NCBI RefSeq assembly: GCF_000250735.1
Contig: NZ_AHZV01000102.1
Span: 1-39,541, forward strand
DNA length: 39,541 nt
DNA from: Anaerophaga thermohalophila str. Valhall
GTDB taxonomy: Bacteria > Bacteroidota > Bacteroidia > Bacteroidales > Marinilabiliaceae
Reading direction: 5' to 3'
The notes beneath the pieces were generated by a model. The model was not told the DNA's origin. It ran no database searches and saw only the letters and a program-made list of their open reading frames with translations. A program made the translations under genes and the position numbers. Shown in pieces: positions 1-8,304 of this stretch. Position 1 is the first letter of the stretch. Every line of letters starts with the position of its first letter.

Positions 1-48
1 CAGGTTAGCTGAAATTCCTTCAAAACAGGAAAAATATAGACAAAAAAG

Positions 49-80
49 TTTGTTTATTTTTAGAAAAATGCCGTATTTTG
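49..80 (+). promoter_or_regulatory. Candidate promoter of the rpmB operon
   Basis: TTTG at 49-52 and TATTTTG at 74-80 are 21 bp apart. This resembles the Bacteroidota -33 TTTG / -7 TAnnTTTG promoter, although the -7 box is one base shorter than consensus. It lies about 40 bp before the rpmB start, where the operon promoter is expected. Confidence 0.45.
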
Positions 81-118
81 CGCTCTGTTTGAAAAACGTA
101 TCGAAAAACGGTTGAGCA

Positions 119-361
119 ATGTCAAAAGTTTGTGAAATAACAGGAAAAAGCTTTCAGGTAGGGAACAATGTATCCCACTCAAAAAGAAGGACAAAGAGAA
201 GGTTCAATCCCAATCTTTTTAAGAAGAAATTTTATTTACCCGAAGAGGACCGGTGGGTTAGCCTGAAGGTATCTGCCGCAGGGCTCAGGCTGATCAACAA
301 AGTGGGCGTGAAAGCTGCCCTCGAATCGGCCAGAAAAAATGGTTATATTTCAAAATATTAA
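119..361 (+). CDS. rpmB: 50S ribosomal protein L28
   Basis: Structural protein of the large ribosomal subunit. The 80-residue product has the L28 N-terminus (KVCEITGK at residues 3-10, then [14 protein letters not shown]) and a conserved C-terminal part ending in GYISKY. Length matches bacterial L28. There is a single cysteine near the N-terminus rather than CxxC pairs, so this is the zinc-independent form. It is the first gene of an operon with rpmG 17 bp downstream and the DUF4295 gene after that, the usual Bacteroidota arrangement. The ATG at 119 is supported by family length. Confidence 0.97.
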   Translation: MSKVCEITGKSFQVGNNVSHSKRRTKRRFNPNLFKKKFYLPEEDRWVSLKVSAAGLRLINKVGVKAALESARKNGYISKY

Positions 362-378
362 AAAACGGAGGGTAAATC

Positions 379-567
379 ATGGCAAAGAAAGCTAAAGGAA
401 ATCGCATACAGGTTATTCTGGAATGCACTGAGCATAAAGACAGCGGAATGCCCGGGACTTCACGGTACATTACTATGAAAAACCGCAAAAACACTCCGGA
501 TCGTCTTGAATTGAAAAAGTATAACCCCATTCTGAAGCGTTATACTGTTCATCGTGAAATCAAATAA
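379..567 (+). CDS. rpmG: 50S ribosomal protein L33
   Basis: Large-subunit ribosomal protein, 62 residues. Recognised by the [12 protein letters not shown] segment, the [21 protein letters not shown]-type core and the C-terminus [16 protein letters not shown]. Only one cysteine is present and the second CxxC is missing, so it is the zinc-free type, matching the zinc-free L28 next to it. A GGAGGG sequence at 367-372, six bases before the ATG, is a clear Shine-Dalgarno, which is uncommon in this phylum and confirms the start. Second gene of the rpmB operon. Confidence 0.97.
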   Translation: MAKKAKGNRIQVILECTEHKDSGMPGTSRYITMKNRKNTPDRLELKKYNPILKRYTVHREIK

Positions 568-578
568 AAAATTAAACC

Positions 579-731
579 ATGGCTAAGAAAGCAGTAGCAT
601 CGGTACAAAAAGGTGCAGGTAAAGGACATACCAAAGTGATTAAAATGGTTAAGTCCCCTAAAACCGGGTCTTACACTTTTCAGCAAGATGTGGTTCCCAA
701 CGATATGGTTAAAGAGTTCTTTAAAAAGTAA
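579..731 (+). CDS. DUF4295 family small basic protein
   Basis: A 50-residue, lysine-rich protein (begins MAKKAVASVQKG, ends MVKEFFKK) starting 11 bp after the rpmG stop. Size, composition and position match DUF4295, a Bacteroidota-restricted family encoded directly after L28 and L33. The function is not established; linkage and charge suggest a ribosome-associated or RNA-binding role, which is inference. In many relatives ftsY follows, but here a strong terminator ends the operon straight after this gene. Confidence 0.9.
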   Translation: MAKKAVASVQKGAGKGHTKVIKMVKSPKTGSYTFQQDVVPNDMVKEFFKK

Positions 732-769
732 TTTTCCTGTCCTCATTTAAATGAGACAAAAGATAGCAG

Positions 770-801
770 CCCTCTCCGGTTTCCCGGAGGGGGTTTTTTT
801 T
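770..801 (+). terminator. Rho-independent terminator of the rpmB-rpmG-DUF4295 operon
   Basis: A 10-bp stem (770-779 with 784-793, one U-G pair) and a 4-nt loop are followed by eight T at 794-801, 39 bp after the last stop codon of the operon. Confidence 0.93.
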
Positions 802-904
802 GAAATAATTATCGCAATTGACTTGAAAAAATCTCTCTTCATAAGTACATTCAATTCAAAATTGTAATAATATTACACGCGTATTTTCCCCATATCTGTA
901 TTTT

Positions 905-1609
905 ATGACAAACCGGCATTCAGTCAATATTCTTACGCAACCTGATGATACTACCTGCGGGCCAACAAGTCTGCACGCAGTTTATCGCTATTGGGGAATT
1001 GGTGTTTCCCTGGACGAGGTTTTACAATCGGTAGATTATCTTCACGACGGAGGAACCCTTGCTGTTATGCTCGGGATGGACGCGTTGAGAAGAGGCCTGA
1101 GAGCACGGATTTTTTCGTACAATCTGAAAATGTTTGATCCTACCTGGGAGCATTTTACAAACAAAGAACTTATTGACCATCTTGAACAACAGCTCCGCTA
1201 TAAACATGGAAAAAAGTTTGTTCAGGCCACCCGTGCTTACCAGAAATACCTTGAATTAGGAGGCGAAATCGTTTTTGAAGATTTGCATAAGGCCATTTTT
1301 GAACGTTACCTCTTGAACGGAATTCCTATTCTTACAGGTTTAAGTGCTACCTATTTGTACAATTCCAAACGAGAATATACCGACCACAAGGACAGATCGG
1401 TATATCATGATCTGAAGGGCGAACCCATGGGACATTTTGTTGTGCTGAGCGGAATGAGCGGGAACCGGGTTTTTATAGCAGACCCTTACAAGGAAAACCC
1501 CATCTCCGGAGACAATTACTATGAAGTCGGAATTAACCGTTTAATTAACTCCATAATGCTGGGTATTGTGACTTATGATGCCAATATGCTGATTGTGATG
1601 AAGGAATAG
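905..1609 (+). CDS. Papain/C39-like cysteine peptidase of an amidoligase cluster
   Basis: A 234-residue protein without signal peptide, so probably cytoplasmic. The N-terminal motif TQPDDTTCGPTSL gives Gln12 (oxyanion hole) and Cys18 (nucleophile). GHFVVLSG supplies His177 and IADPY supplies Asp193, completing the Cys-His-Asp arrangement of the papain-like/C39 fold. There is no ABC-transporter part, unlike bacteriocin-processing C39 enzymes. It is the first gene before a RimK-like ligase, a GCS2-type ligase and an N-formylglutamate amidohydrolase, 69 bp upstream of the second. Known families with this fold cleave or transfer peptide bonds. By context it may trim, hydrolyse or transpeptidate the product of the ligases; the substrate is unknown. 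Confidence 0.85.
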   Translation: MTNRHSVNILTQPDDTTCGPTSLHAVYRYWGIGVSLDEVLQSVDYLHDGGTLAVMLGMDALRRGLRARIFSYNLKMFDPTWEHFTNKELIDHLEQQLRYKHGKKFVQATRAYQKYLELGGEIVFEDLHKAIFERYLLNGIPILTGLSATYLYNSKREYTDHKDRSVYHDLKGEPMGHFVVLSGMSGNRVFIADPYKENPISGDNYYEVGINRLINSIMLGIVTYDANMLIVMKE

Positions 1610-1678
1610 TTTCTTAACTTTCTCAAAACAGACTTTAAATTACCTGTATTCGGACTCTGAATTGCTAATATAATAAAT

Positions 1679-3133
1679 GTGAAAAAGATTATCGTTATAA
1701 ATAAACCTTCGCACAGCGTGCTGGACGTTCCCGGCGTCGAAGTAATATCTCCCCGTCACTACCTGAGTGACGACAGTTATTCTAAACTAAAAAACATCAG
1801 GGTTTTCAATCTTTCCAATGACTATGCCTACCAAACCCGCGGTTATTATGTCTCTTTGCTGGCCGAAGCCCGGGGGCACAAGGTGGTGCCATCGGTGAAG
1901 AACATCCTCGATATGAAGGAGCGCGCATTGGTTAAAAGTGTCTCTGACGACGTGGATGACCTTGTTCAGAAGAGTTTGAAACGCATTCGTTCCAGGGAGT
2001 TTACTTTAAGCATCTATTTTGGCCAGAATGTTTCCAACCAGTATGCAAAATTAGCCAGAGAATTGCACAAACTGTTTCAGGCTCCTTTTCTCAGGGCACG
2101 TTTTGTTCATAATGGCAAAAAATGGGAAATATACTCTATCCGCACTATTCCTTTAAAGGAAGTGCCCGAGCACCATTTGCCTTATCTGCAAAGTTTTGCT
2201 GCCGAATATTTTGGTCGTAAACGCTATGATAATGCACGACAGGGAAAATACTTGTATGATCTGGCCATTCTTACCAATCCTGATGAGGCTTCGCCGCCTT
2301 CTAATAAAAAGGCTTTGACGGCATTTGCCGATGCTGCCGAAAAGCTTGGCTGTTATGTAGAGTTTATTACCAAAGATGATTATGACCGCATTGGTGAATT
2401 TGATGCTTTGTTCATACGCGAAACTACAGCTGTTAATCATCATACCTATCGCATTGCCAGGAGGGCCCAGAGTGAAGGCCTCGCCGTACTGGATTCTCCG
2501 GATTCTATTCTGAAATGTGCCAATAAGGTTTATCTGGCCGAGTTGTTGCGCGGGGCTCGCATCCCCACGCCACAAACTCTGGTATTATCATCCGATAATC
2601 CTAAAGATGCAGATTTGCTTGGATTTCCGTGTGTCCTCAAGCTGCCCGACTCTTCTTTTTCGCAGGGGGTGGTTAAAGTTAACGACAAGGAGGAGTTCAG
2701 GAGTAAAGTAAGAGAAATGCTTAAAGCCTCCGACCTGATTATTGCTCAGGAATATATGCCAACCGAATACGATTGGCGTGTGGGTGTACTCAACAATCAG
2801 GTGTTGTTTGTTTGCAGATACTACATGGCAGCAGGACATTGGCAGATATACAACTGGAACAGCAAAAAGAAGTCGGACGTTGAAGGTAATTTTGATATTC
2901 TTGAGCCGTCAGAGGCCCCGTCTGCCGTTATTGAAACAGCTTTAAGGGCAACCAGGCTTATTGGAAACGGGCTTTATGGCGTTGATATTAAGGAAATTGG
3001 AGGAAAGCCTTACATTATTGAGATTAATGATAATCCTAATATCGACGGCGGGGTGGAAGACCGCTTGTTAAAAGATGAACTTTACAGGAAAATTATTCTT
3101 TTTCTACTTGAACAGACAAATGTTGCCAAATGA
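1679..3133 (+). CDS. RimK-like ATP-grasp ligase with N-terminal RLAN domain
   Basis: A 484-residue protein. Residues 1 to about 180 match the RLAN domain that precedes RimK-like ATP-grasp domains (KKIIVINKP start, DVPGVEVISPRHYL). Residues about 280-475 are an ATP-grasp carboxylate-amine/thiol ligase with Lys321, the IAQEYMPTEYDWRVGVL segment, Asp436 in YGVDIKE, and Glu448/Asn450 in IEINDNPN for ATP-Mg binding. Such enzymes join an acyl-phosphate carboxylate to an amine, often adding glutamate. The start is GTG at 1679: the ATG two bases earlier is followed at once by TGA in its own frame. The stop overlaps the next start (ATGA), implying translational coupling. Substrates are unknown. Confidence 0.9.
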   Translation: MKKIIVINKPSHSVLDVPGVEVISPRHYLSDDSYSKLKNIRVFNLSNDYAYQTRGYYVSLLAEARGHKVVPSVKNILDMKERALVKSVSDDVDDLVQKSLKRIRSREFTLSIYFGQNVSNQYAKLARELHKLFQAPFLRARFVHNGKKWEIYSIRTIPLKEVPEHHLPYLQSFAAEYFGRKRYDNARQGKYLYDLAILTNPDEASPPSNKKALTAFADAAEKLGCYVEFITKDDYDRIGEFDALFIRETTAVNHHTYRIARRAQSEGLAVLDSPDSILKCANKVYLAELLRGARIPTPQTLVLSSDNPKDADLLGFPCVLKLPDSSFSQGVVKVNDKEEFRSKVREMLKASDLIIAQEYMPTEYDWRVGVLNNQVLFVCRYYMAAGHWQIYNWNSKKKSDVEGNFDILEPSEAPSAVIETALRATRLIGNGLYGVDIKEIGGKPYIIEINDNPNIDGGVEDRLLKDELYRKIILFLLEQTNVAK

Positions 3134-4374
3134 GCTCAGACCATTTTCATCTTTTCGATGTCACCGGCATTGAACTGGAATATATGATTGTCGACCGCAA
3201 GACCCTTAATGTTCTGCCGGTTTGTGATGAATTGCTCCGGCAGGTTACAGGTGAAATTACTGCCGATTTTGAAAATGGTTCTATTGCCTGGAGTAACGAG
3301 CTGGTTAACCACGTGGTGGAATTGAAAACCAACGGACCAGTCAAATCACGGTATGGCTTGCATCATGAGTTTCATAATAATGTATTACAAATCAATGAAA
3401 TCCTTGCAAAATTTGATGCATGCCTGTTGCCGGGCGGCGCACATCCCTGGATGAATCCTCGTAAAGAGACAAGTCTTTGGAAGCATGAATTCAATGAAAT
3501 TTACACCCTCTACGACCGTATTTTCGATTGCCGTGGACATGGATGGAGCAATCTGCAAAGTACACACATTAATTTACCGTTTAGCGGCGATGATGAATTC
3601 AAGCGCCTGCATGCTGCAGTACGGATGGTACTGCCAATTATTCCTGCCATTGCAGCATCTACTCCTTTTCTTGACGGACTTTATACCGGCTTCCACGATA
3701 GCAGAATGGAAACCTACAGGCACAATCAGGAAAAAATACCTTCAATTGCCGGCGTCATTATTCCCGAAGCAGTTTTTTCCAAACAGGAGTATCATCTTCG
3801 CATCTTTGATCCCATAGTCCATGATATTGCTCCATTCGACCACGACAAGGTACTGAATAAACACTTTTTGAATTCGCGAGGTGCCATTTCACGTTTCGAT
3901 CGTGGCGCCATTGAAATCCGTATTATTGATAATCAGGAGTCTCCATTGGCCGATATGGCCGTTGTGGATGCAGTCGTTGGCCTGATAAAACTGACTGCCG
4001 ACGGTTTTTTTTCCCCTTTGTCAGAACAGGTTAATTGGCATGAAAATACGCTGGCGGCCATTTTCCTTAAAACCATTCGTGAATCGGATATGGCTGTTAT
4101 TGAAAATTCATTGTACCTCGATTTCTGGGGTTGTCAGCAGCATCTAATGACGGCAGGAGACCTGTGGCGATATTTACTGCCTTCGCTGCAGGGGGTTATG
4201 GAACCTGTATACTTTGAAGTCTTCTCGAAGATTTTGAATGCCGGAACACTGGCAAGGCGATTATTAACCGTTATGGGAACCGATTTTTCGAGGGAACATT
4301 TTTACTATGTTTATGATAAATTGGCTCAGTGTCTTGCCGCTAACCGTCTGTTTGGGACAGATGCCGATGATTGA
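3130..4374 (+). CDS. GCS2-family carboxylate-amine ligase (glutamate-cysteine ligase-like)
   Basis: A 414-residue protein with the GIELEYMI motif at residues 13-20, typical of glutamate-cysteine ligase family 2 (glutamine-synthetase fold). Further family features are GGAHPWMNP, a Thr-His-Ile-Asn metal/substrate segment near residue 147, and an arginine-rich AIEIRIIDNQESPLADMA region. Members join the gamma-carboxyl of glutamate or a similar acid to an amine with ATP. Placement beside an RLAN-ATP-grasp ligase and a peptidase argues for a specialised metabolite or peptide rather than bulk glutathione synthesis; no glutathione synthetase (gshB) lies nearby. It overlaps both neighbours (4 bp upstream, 8 bp downstream). 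Confidence 0.88.
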   Translation: MSSDHFHLFDVTGIELEYMIVDRKTLNVLPVCDELLRQVTGEITADFENGSIAWSNELVNHVVELKTNGPVKSRYGLHHEFHNNVLQINEILAKFDACLLPGGAHPWMNPRKETSLWKHEFNEIYTLYDRIFDCRGHGWSNLQSTHINLPFSGDDEFKRLHAAVRMVLPIIPAIAASTPFLDGLYTGFHDSRMETYRHNQEKIPSIAGVIIPEAVFSKQEYHLRIFDPIVHDIAPFDHDKVLNKHFLNSRGAISRFDRGAIEIRIIDNQESPLADMAVVDAVVGLIKLTADGFFSPLSEQVNWHENTLAAIFLKTIRESDMAVIENSLYLDFWGCQQHLMTAGDLWRYLLPSLQGVMEPVYFEVFSKILNAGTLARRLLTVMGTDFSREHFYYVYDKLAQCLAANRLFGTDADD

Positions 4375-5083
4375 AACAAAACTGAAGATGGCAGTCGCGC
4401 TTTCGTGCGAACATGGCGGGAACTTTGTTCCGGATGCATTCCGGCCTCTCTTTTATGGGGATCCCAAAGTTCTTGAATCTCACCGTGGATGGGACCCCGG
4501 AGCCCTGGAACTGTTTCACGAGATGAGCAGAGCGGATGTTGATTATTCCTTGTTTGCCGAAACCACGCGGTTGCTGATAGACATTAACCGTTCACTCAAT
4601 AAAAGGACGCTTTTTTCTGAGTATACACATCCCTTGTCATCCGATGATAAGAAGCGAATTATTACTTTGTATTATACGCCTTTCAGGACGAATTTTCGTT
4701 CCCGGCTTGCAGAGTTGATTCATGAAAAAAGTTTCGTTCTCCATGTTTCTGTTCATTCATTTACACCCGTTTTTAAAGGTAAAGTGCGTAACGCAGACAT
4801 AGGTTTACTTTACGATCCGGGTTTTGGAATAGAAAAAGAACTGGCTGACAGGTGGAGAAAGTGCATTTCAGAAAAAATGCCCCGGTTGCGGATTAGGATG
4901 AACTATCCCTATTTGGGCAAAAATGACGGTCATGTTTTTGCACTGAGAAATTATTTTGGATCTTCGTTGTATGCAGGTATTGAACTTGAAGTGAATCAAA
5001 AGTACGCTTTCCGTAAAGATTTTAACAGAACTTTCTCTGATGCATTTAAGAATTTCCTGAATGACCTAAAAAGCAATGGATGA
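4367..5083 (+). CDS. N-formylglutamate amidohydrolase family protein
   Basis: A 238-residue protein with hallmarks of the N-formylglutamate deformylase/HutG2-like zinc hydrolase family: SCEHGGN (residues 13-19), HRGWDPGA (39-46), a DINRS segment (72-76) and HVSVHSF (126-132). The family hydrolyses amide bonds of N-acylated glutamate-like compounds. It is the last gene of the four-gene cluster, so it probably deprotects or degrades the cluster product; it is not beside histidine-utilisation genes. ATG 4367 was chosen because it gives family length and an 8-bp overlap with the previous gene. A start at 4307 would lie deep inside the upstream gene, and ATG 4388 is also possible. Confidence 0.87.
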   Translation: MIETKLKMAVALSCEHGGNFVPDAFRPLFYGDPKVLESHRGWDPGALELFHEMSRADVDYSLFAETTRLLIDINRSLNKRTLFSEYTHPLSSDDKKRIITLYYTPFRTNFRSRLAELIHEKSFVLHVSVHSFTPVFKGKVRNADIGLLYDPGFGIEKELADRWRKCISEKMPRLRIRMNYPYLGKNDGHVFALRNYFGSSLYAGIELEVNQKYAFRKDFNRTFSDAFKNFLNDLKSNG

Positions 5084-5234
5084 GTCTGTTCAAGGCCTGA
5101 GAAAATGACGTCATCGAACACCGTTTTTTGAACAAAGCAGGATAGTGTCGTGTCAGGCATAGAATGACGTTTAAGTTGAACCTGATTTTACTTATTTCAA
5201 AATGAGGAAAAGTGCGCATAACCATAGCTACTAA

Positions 5235-5393
5235 GTGTCTGTCCATAAAGTGCCATTTACTGTGTTACGCTCGTCCGAAAATTACTCATTTACGAGTAGT
5301 AAACTCCGTATTTTCGGCCTTCGCAAGCCTTGTAAATGACACTTTCTGAACAGACACACATATTGTGAAAATTTTTGCGAGTTTATAGACGCA
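5235..5393 (+). mobile_element. MITE-like element, copy A
   Basis: About 159 bp. The left end is GTGTCTGTCCATAAAG and the right end reads TTTATAGACGCA, a slightly shortened version of the right terminus of the other copies. Internally, GTGTCTGTcCAtAAAGTGcCATTTAC at 5235-5260 pairs with its near reverse complement (23 of 26 positions) at about 5332-5357. An inner CCGAAAAT/ATTTTCGG pair extends the fold into a long hairpin. No open reading frame is present. No clear target duplication is visible here (flanks TACTAA and ATAGTC), consistent with decay. Confidence 0.8.
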
Positions 5394-5684
5394 ATAGTCA
5401 GTTAAAAAAAGCCTAAACGCAGAGACGTAATGACGCAAAGTTTTTATTATGAGATAGTTGTGATTTGCCTTATTGATTGTGTAAACAATTAATTACCTCG
5501 TATTTGTTAACGAAGTATTCAGACGGACACTACTTAATTTTTTTATCATGAAAAAAATCAGTGATGCATTGGGCGATATTTTATGCTTGATTTGACACCA
5601 GCTCCGGGATTTTTTTCCGGATACTTCGCTTTTGCTATTATGCCTTTCTTTTCTCCGGGTGCAGAATAATAGTTCCCGATTCTT

Positions 5685-5692
5685 TACCTTTG
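5685..5692 (+). promoter_or_regulatory. Candidate -7 promoter element of the TonB receptor gene
   Basis: TACCTTTG matches the Bacteroidota -7 consensus TAnnTTTG exactly and lies 30 bp before the ATG at 5723. No good TTTG -33 box is seen at the usual spacing, so the call is moderate. No cobalamin riboswitch motif was recognised in the leader. Confidence 0.4.
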
Positions 5693-5722
5693 CCGCGTTT
5701 TTAATCTCAAAATTTTATCGTT

Positions 5723-7765
5723 ATGAACATTAAAAAGTATTTTTCCATTTCAGAGAAACTTGTATTTAAACGTTGGCAACATCGTGGCTATGCGGTATTT
5801 AATACATTGCACCGCGAAGTGAAAATAGGAACCCTTGCAGCCGCTTATTTTATCTGTCTGGGCTATTTGAATACCTTTGCTCAGACCGAAACCGACTCGA
5901 TAACCAACAAAATACGGCTCGCCGAAGTTGAAGTTGTCGCTCACAGGGCACCCTCGCTATACTCTGAGGCAGGTCGCCTGATTACCGTAATTCCCCGGAG
6001 TGACATAGAAACTCTGCCTGTTCAGAGTGTGCAGGGACTTCTTAAATATGTAATGAATGTGGATGTCCGCGAAAGAGGACCACTTGGTGTACAGGCCGAT
6101 TTGAGCCTAAGAGGCGGCTCTTTTGACCAGGTGATGATTTTGCTCAACGGAATAAACATTACCGATCCACAGACAGGTCATCATAACTTAAATCTCCCTG
6201 TTGATCTAAACAGCATCGAAAGAATTGAAATTATTGAAGGGCCAGCGTCAAGAGTTCACGGGCCAAATGCTTTTAGCGGAGCCGTTAACATTGTTACCGG
6301 CACATCCCGGCAAAACAGAGTTTCGGCTAGTGCAATGACCGGCGATAATGGATTATACAGAGCCGGAGCTACTCTGAATCACAACCTTGGTTCCATCACA
6401 TCTTATCTGTCTGCTAGCAAAGGAGCCAGCGACGGTTATATTGAAAATACCGATTTTGATATTCTTAACCTGTTTTATCAGTTGCGGTATCGAAAAGATA
6501 ATGAAGCTCTCAATTTTCAAACAGGTTATACCAATAAGGCTTTTGGTGCCAATTCGTTCTACACATCCGTATATCCCGACCAATTTGAAGAAACCCACAC
6601 ATTTTTCTCTTCTCTCGGGTTTGAAACCGGTAAAAAAATACTCCTCAAACCTTCTGTCTATTGGCGTCGCCATCACGATCGATTCGAACTGTTTCGTGAC
6701 AGTGACGATGCCCCCGACTGGTATTCAGGACACAATTATCACCTTACCGATGTTTTTGGTGCCGATGTAAATGTTACTATTCCCTGGCAATTTGGAAAAA
6801 CTTCGCTCGGCGGAGAAGTTCGTTCCGAAAATATATGGAGCAATAATATCGGAAATGATATGAACCAACCAATAGACGTTCCAGGCGAAGGAAACGTGGA
6901 GTTTACGAAAAGCTACAGCCGGAATAATACTTCTGTTTTCTTTGAACACAATTTTAAAAGCGGGAATCTTTCTGTTTCAGGTGGTATTATGGCCAATTTT
7001 AATTCGGGGTTGGATTATCGTTTAAACTGGTTTCCTGGCGTTGATGTAAGCTATTGGTTATCAACTAACTTGAAATGGCTTGCCAGCTATAACCGTTCTT
7101 TAAGAATGCCTACTTTCACCGACTTGTTTTACGAGGGACCAACAAATGAGGGAAATCCGGAACTTGAACCTGAAGAAGCGGCAACCGTTGAAGCAGGATT
7201 TAAATATGTTGGAAAAGCTTTTACCGGTCACCTGAACGGATTTTACAGAAAAGGAACCAATCTGATTGACTGGGGACGCAGAACAGGTGATGATAAGTAT
7301 ACTACATCCAATGTCAATGAAATAGACGCACGCGGCATAGAAATAAGTACCACCCTCTTTCCTCAGGAGTTTGGTCTTTCTGTTATTGAAATGGTGAGTG
7401 CCGGTTATTCATGGCTCGATCAGGACAAAAATCCTGAAGAAGGATATGAATCCGTATATGTATTGAACCACCTGATTCATAAGCTAAATCTTGGAATCAG
7501 GCACAAGATTTTCCGTGATCTGTCGGCAAGATGGAACTTTTTGTATCAGGACCGTGCCGGACATTTTTTGAGGTCGTCTGACAACGCTCAGGTAGAATAC
7601 AAGCCATTTTTACTTACCGATTTAAGAATTATCTGGCAAAAAGGAGGTTGGCAGGTTTTCGCGGAAGCTGCCAACTTGTTCGATCGCGAATATTATGACA
7701 TGGGCGAATTAGAGCGTCCCGGCAGGTGGATTAAAGGTGGTGTGAACTTTACCTTAAAGTATTAG
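5723..7765 (+). CDS. TonB-dependent outer-membrane receptor (BtuB-like size)
   Basis: A 680-residue outer-membrane receptor for energised uptake of an unidentified ligand. Residues 1-54 form an unusually long N-terminus: a basic, aromatic-rich lead (FKRWQHRGYAVFNTLHREVK) and then a hydrophobic signal segment ending near NTFAQ. The plug follows at about residues 65-195 (LAEVEVVAHRAPSLYSEAGR, LRGGSFDQVMILLNGI, IERIEIIEGPASRVHGPNAFSGAVNIVTG), then a 22-stranded barrel ending in the aromatic C-terminus NFTLKY. There is no carboxypeptidase-like N-terminal domain and no adjacent SusD, so it is not a Sus-type glycan receptor. Length, plug and N-terminus resemble vitamin B12/siderophore receptors; the ligand is inferred weakly. 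The gene stands alone between a promoter box and a terminator. Confidence 0.88.
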   Translation: MNIKKYFSISEKLVFKRWQHRGYAVFNTLHREVKIGTLAAAYFICLGYLNTFAQTETDSITNKIRLAEVEVVAHRAPSLYSEAGRLITVIPRSDIETLPVQSVQGLLKYVMNVDVRERGPLGVQADLSLRGGSFDQVMILLNGINITDPQTGHHNLNLPVDLNSIERIEIIEGPASRVHGPNAFSGAVNIVTGTSRQNRVSASAMTGDNGLYRAGATLNHNLGSITSYLSASKGASDGYIENTDFDILNLFYQLRYRKDNEALNFQTGYTNKAFGANSFYTSVYPDQFEETHTFFSSLGFETGKKILLKPSVYWRRHHDRFELFRDSDDAPDWYSGHNYHLTDVFGADVNVTIPWQFGKTSLGGEVRSENIWSNNIGNDMNQPIDVPGEGNVEFTKSYSRNNTSVFFEHNFKSGNLSVSGGIMANFNSGLDYRLNWFPGVDVSYWLSTNLKWLASYNRSLRMPTFTDLFYEGPTNEGNPELEPEEAATVEAGFKYVGKAFTGHLNGFYRKGTNLIDWGRRTGDDKYTTSNVNEIDARGIEISTTLFPQEFGLSVIEMVSAGYSWLDQDKNPEEGYESVYVLNHLIHKLNLGIRHKIFRDLSARWNFLYQDRAGHFLRSSDNAQVEYKPFLLTDLRIIWQKGGWQVFAEAANLFDREYYDMGELERPGRWIKGGVNFTLKY

Positions 7766-7820
7766 ATTACTGACAAAATTACTCCGGTCGCATGGCCCGA
7801 AGGCACAAACACCTTAGGCG

Positions 7821-7876
7821 CGGCGGATTCTGTGCTGAGCTAAGCAGTAGAGCTGTGCGGAATCCGCCGTTTTTTA
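7821..7876 (+). terminator. Terminator after the TonB receptor gene
   Basis: A perfect 10-bp stem, CGGCGGATTC at 7821-7830 with GAATCCGCCG at 7860-7869, encloses a 29-nt loop containing a minor AGCT/AGCT pairing. A T-run follows at 7870-7875. It lies 55 bp after the receptor stop. The long loop is unusual. Confidence 0.75.
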
Positions 7877-8027
7877 ATTACACGCTGAGAGCGCAAAATT
7901 AAAGGAACACTAAAATCTCAAAGAAAAGATTTTTTTTCTTCGGGATTTTGGGTAATTTTGAAACAATGTTAATTTTGTCCTTGAAATTTCCGTCTAATAG
8001 TCCGAATTTCGAGGTTGAATATAAATA

Positions 8028-8192
8028 GTGCGTGTCAATAAATTCGCAAAAGTTTTTACAATAAGTGTGTCTGTTCAGAAAGTGTCAGTTGCAAGGCTTG
8101 CGAAGTCCGAAAATACGGATTTTACTCATCATAAATGATTATTAATTTTCGGACGAGCGTAACACAGCAAATGGTACTATATGGACAGACAT
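8028..8192 (-). mobile_element. MITE-like element, copy B (inverted)
   Basis: A 165-bp copy in the opposite orientation to copies A, C and D. It begins GTGCGTGTCAATAAA (right terminus) and ends GGACAGACAT (left terminus). A 6-bp direct duplication TAAATA flanks it at 8022-8027 and 8193-8198, as expected for transposase-mediated insertion. Internal sequence is more diverged, with the TTTACTCATCATAAATGATTATTAA centre differing from the other copies. No coding potential. Confidence 0.82.
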
Positions 8193-8304
8193 TAAATAAT
8201 GAAGCTAAAGTGTCGTTAGAATTATTTTCTGACGATTATTGATATATAAGGGATTAAGAGTTTAGTTTTTGAGGAAATAATTAGGTTTTTCAATATAAAC
8301 AACA

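Larger units (their letters stand above)
5084..5722 (+). other. Gene-poor interval between amidohydrolase and TonB receptor
   Basis: No convincing gene is seen in 639 bp. It holds MITE copy A (5235-5393), a 10-bp palindrome ATGACGTCAT at 5105-5114, low-complexity AT-rich sequence, a possible 15-codon reading frame at 5548-5595 followed by a weak 5-bp hairpin (5603-5621), and a promoter-like box just before the receptor gene. The tiny reading frame has no independent support. Confidence 0.6.

Noticed and set aside
2153-2575. 140-codon minus-strand frame inside the ATP-grasp gene
   Set aside because: It is the antisense shadow of a well-supported gene and has no domain of its own.
4307-4366. 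Earlier start for the N-formylglutamate amidohydrolase
   Set aside because: It would overlap the GCS2 gene by 68 bp and add residues absent from the family; ATG 4367 gives a normal 8-bp overlap.
3130-4374. Ordinary glutathione biosynthesis (gshA)
   Set aside because: No gshB is adjacent, and the gene is fused by overlap into an RLAN-ATP-grasp/amidohydrolase cluster, so a generic gshA label would overstate what can be seen.
5235-5393. Integron attC site as an explanation for the hairpin repeat
   Set aside because: Copies are scattered in both orientations with terminal inverted repeats and target duplications, and there are no cassette arrays or an integrase.
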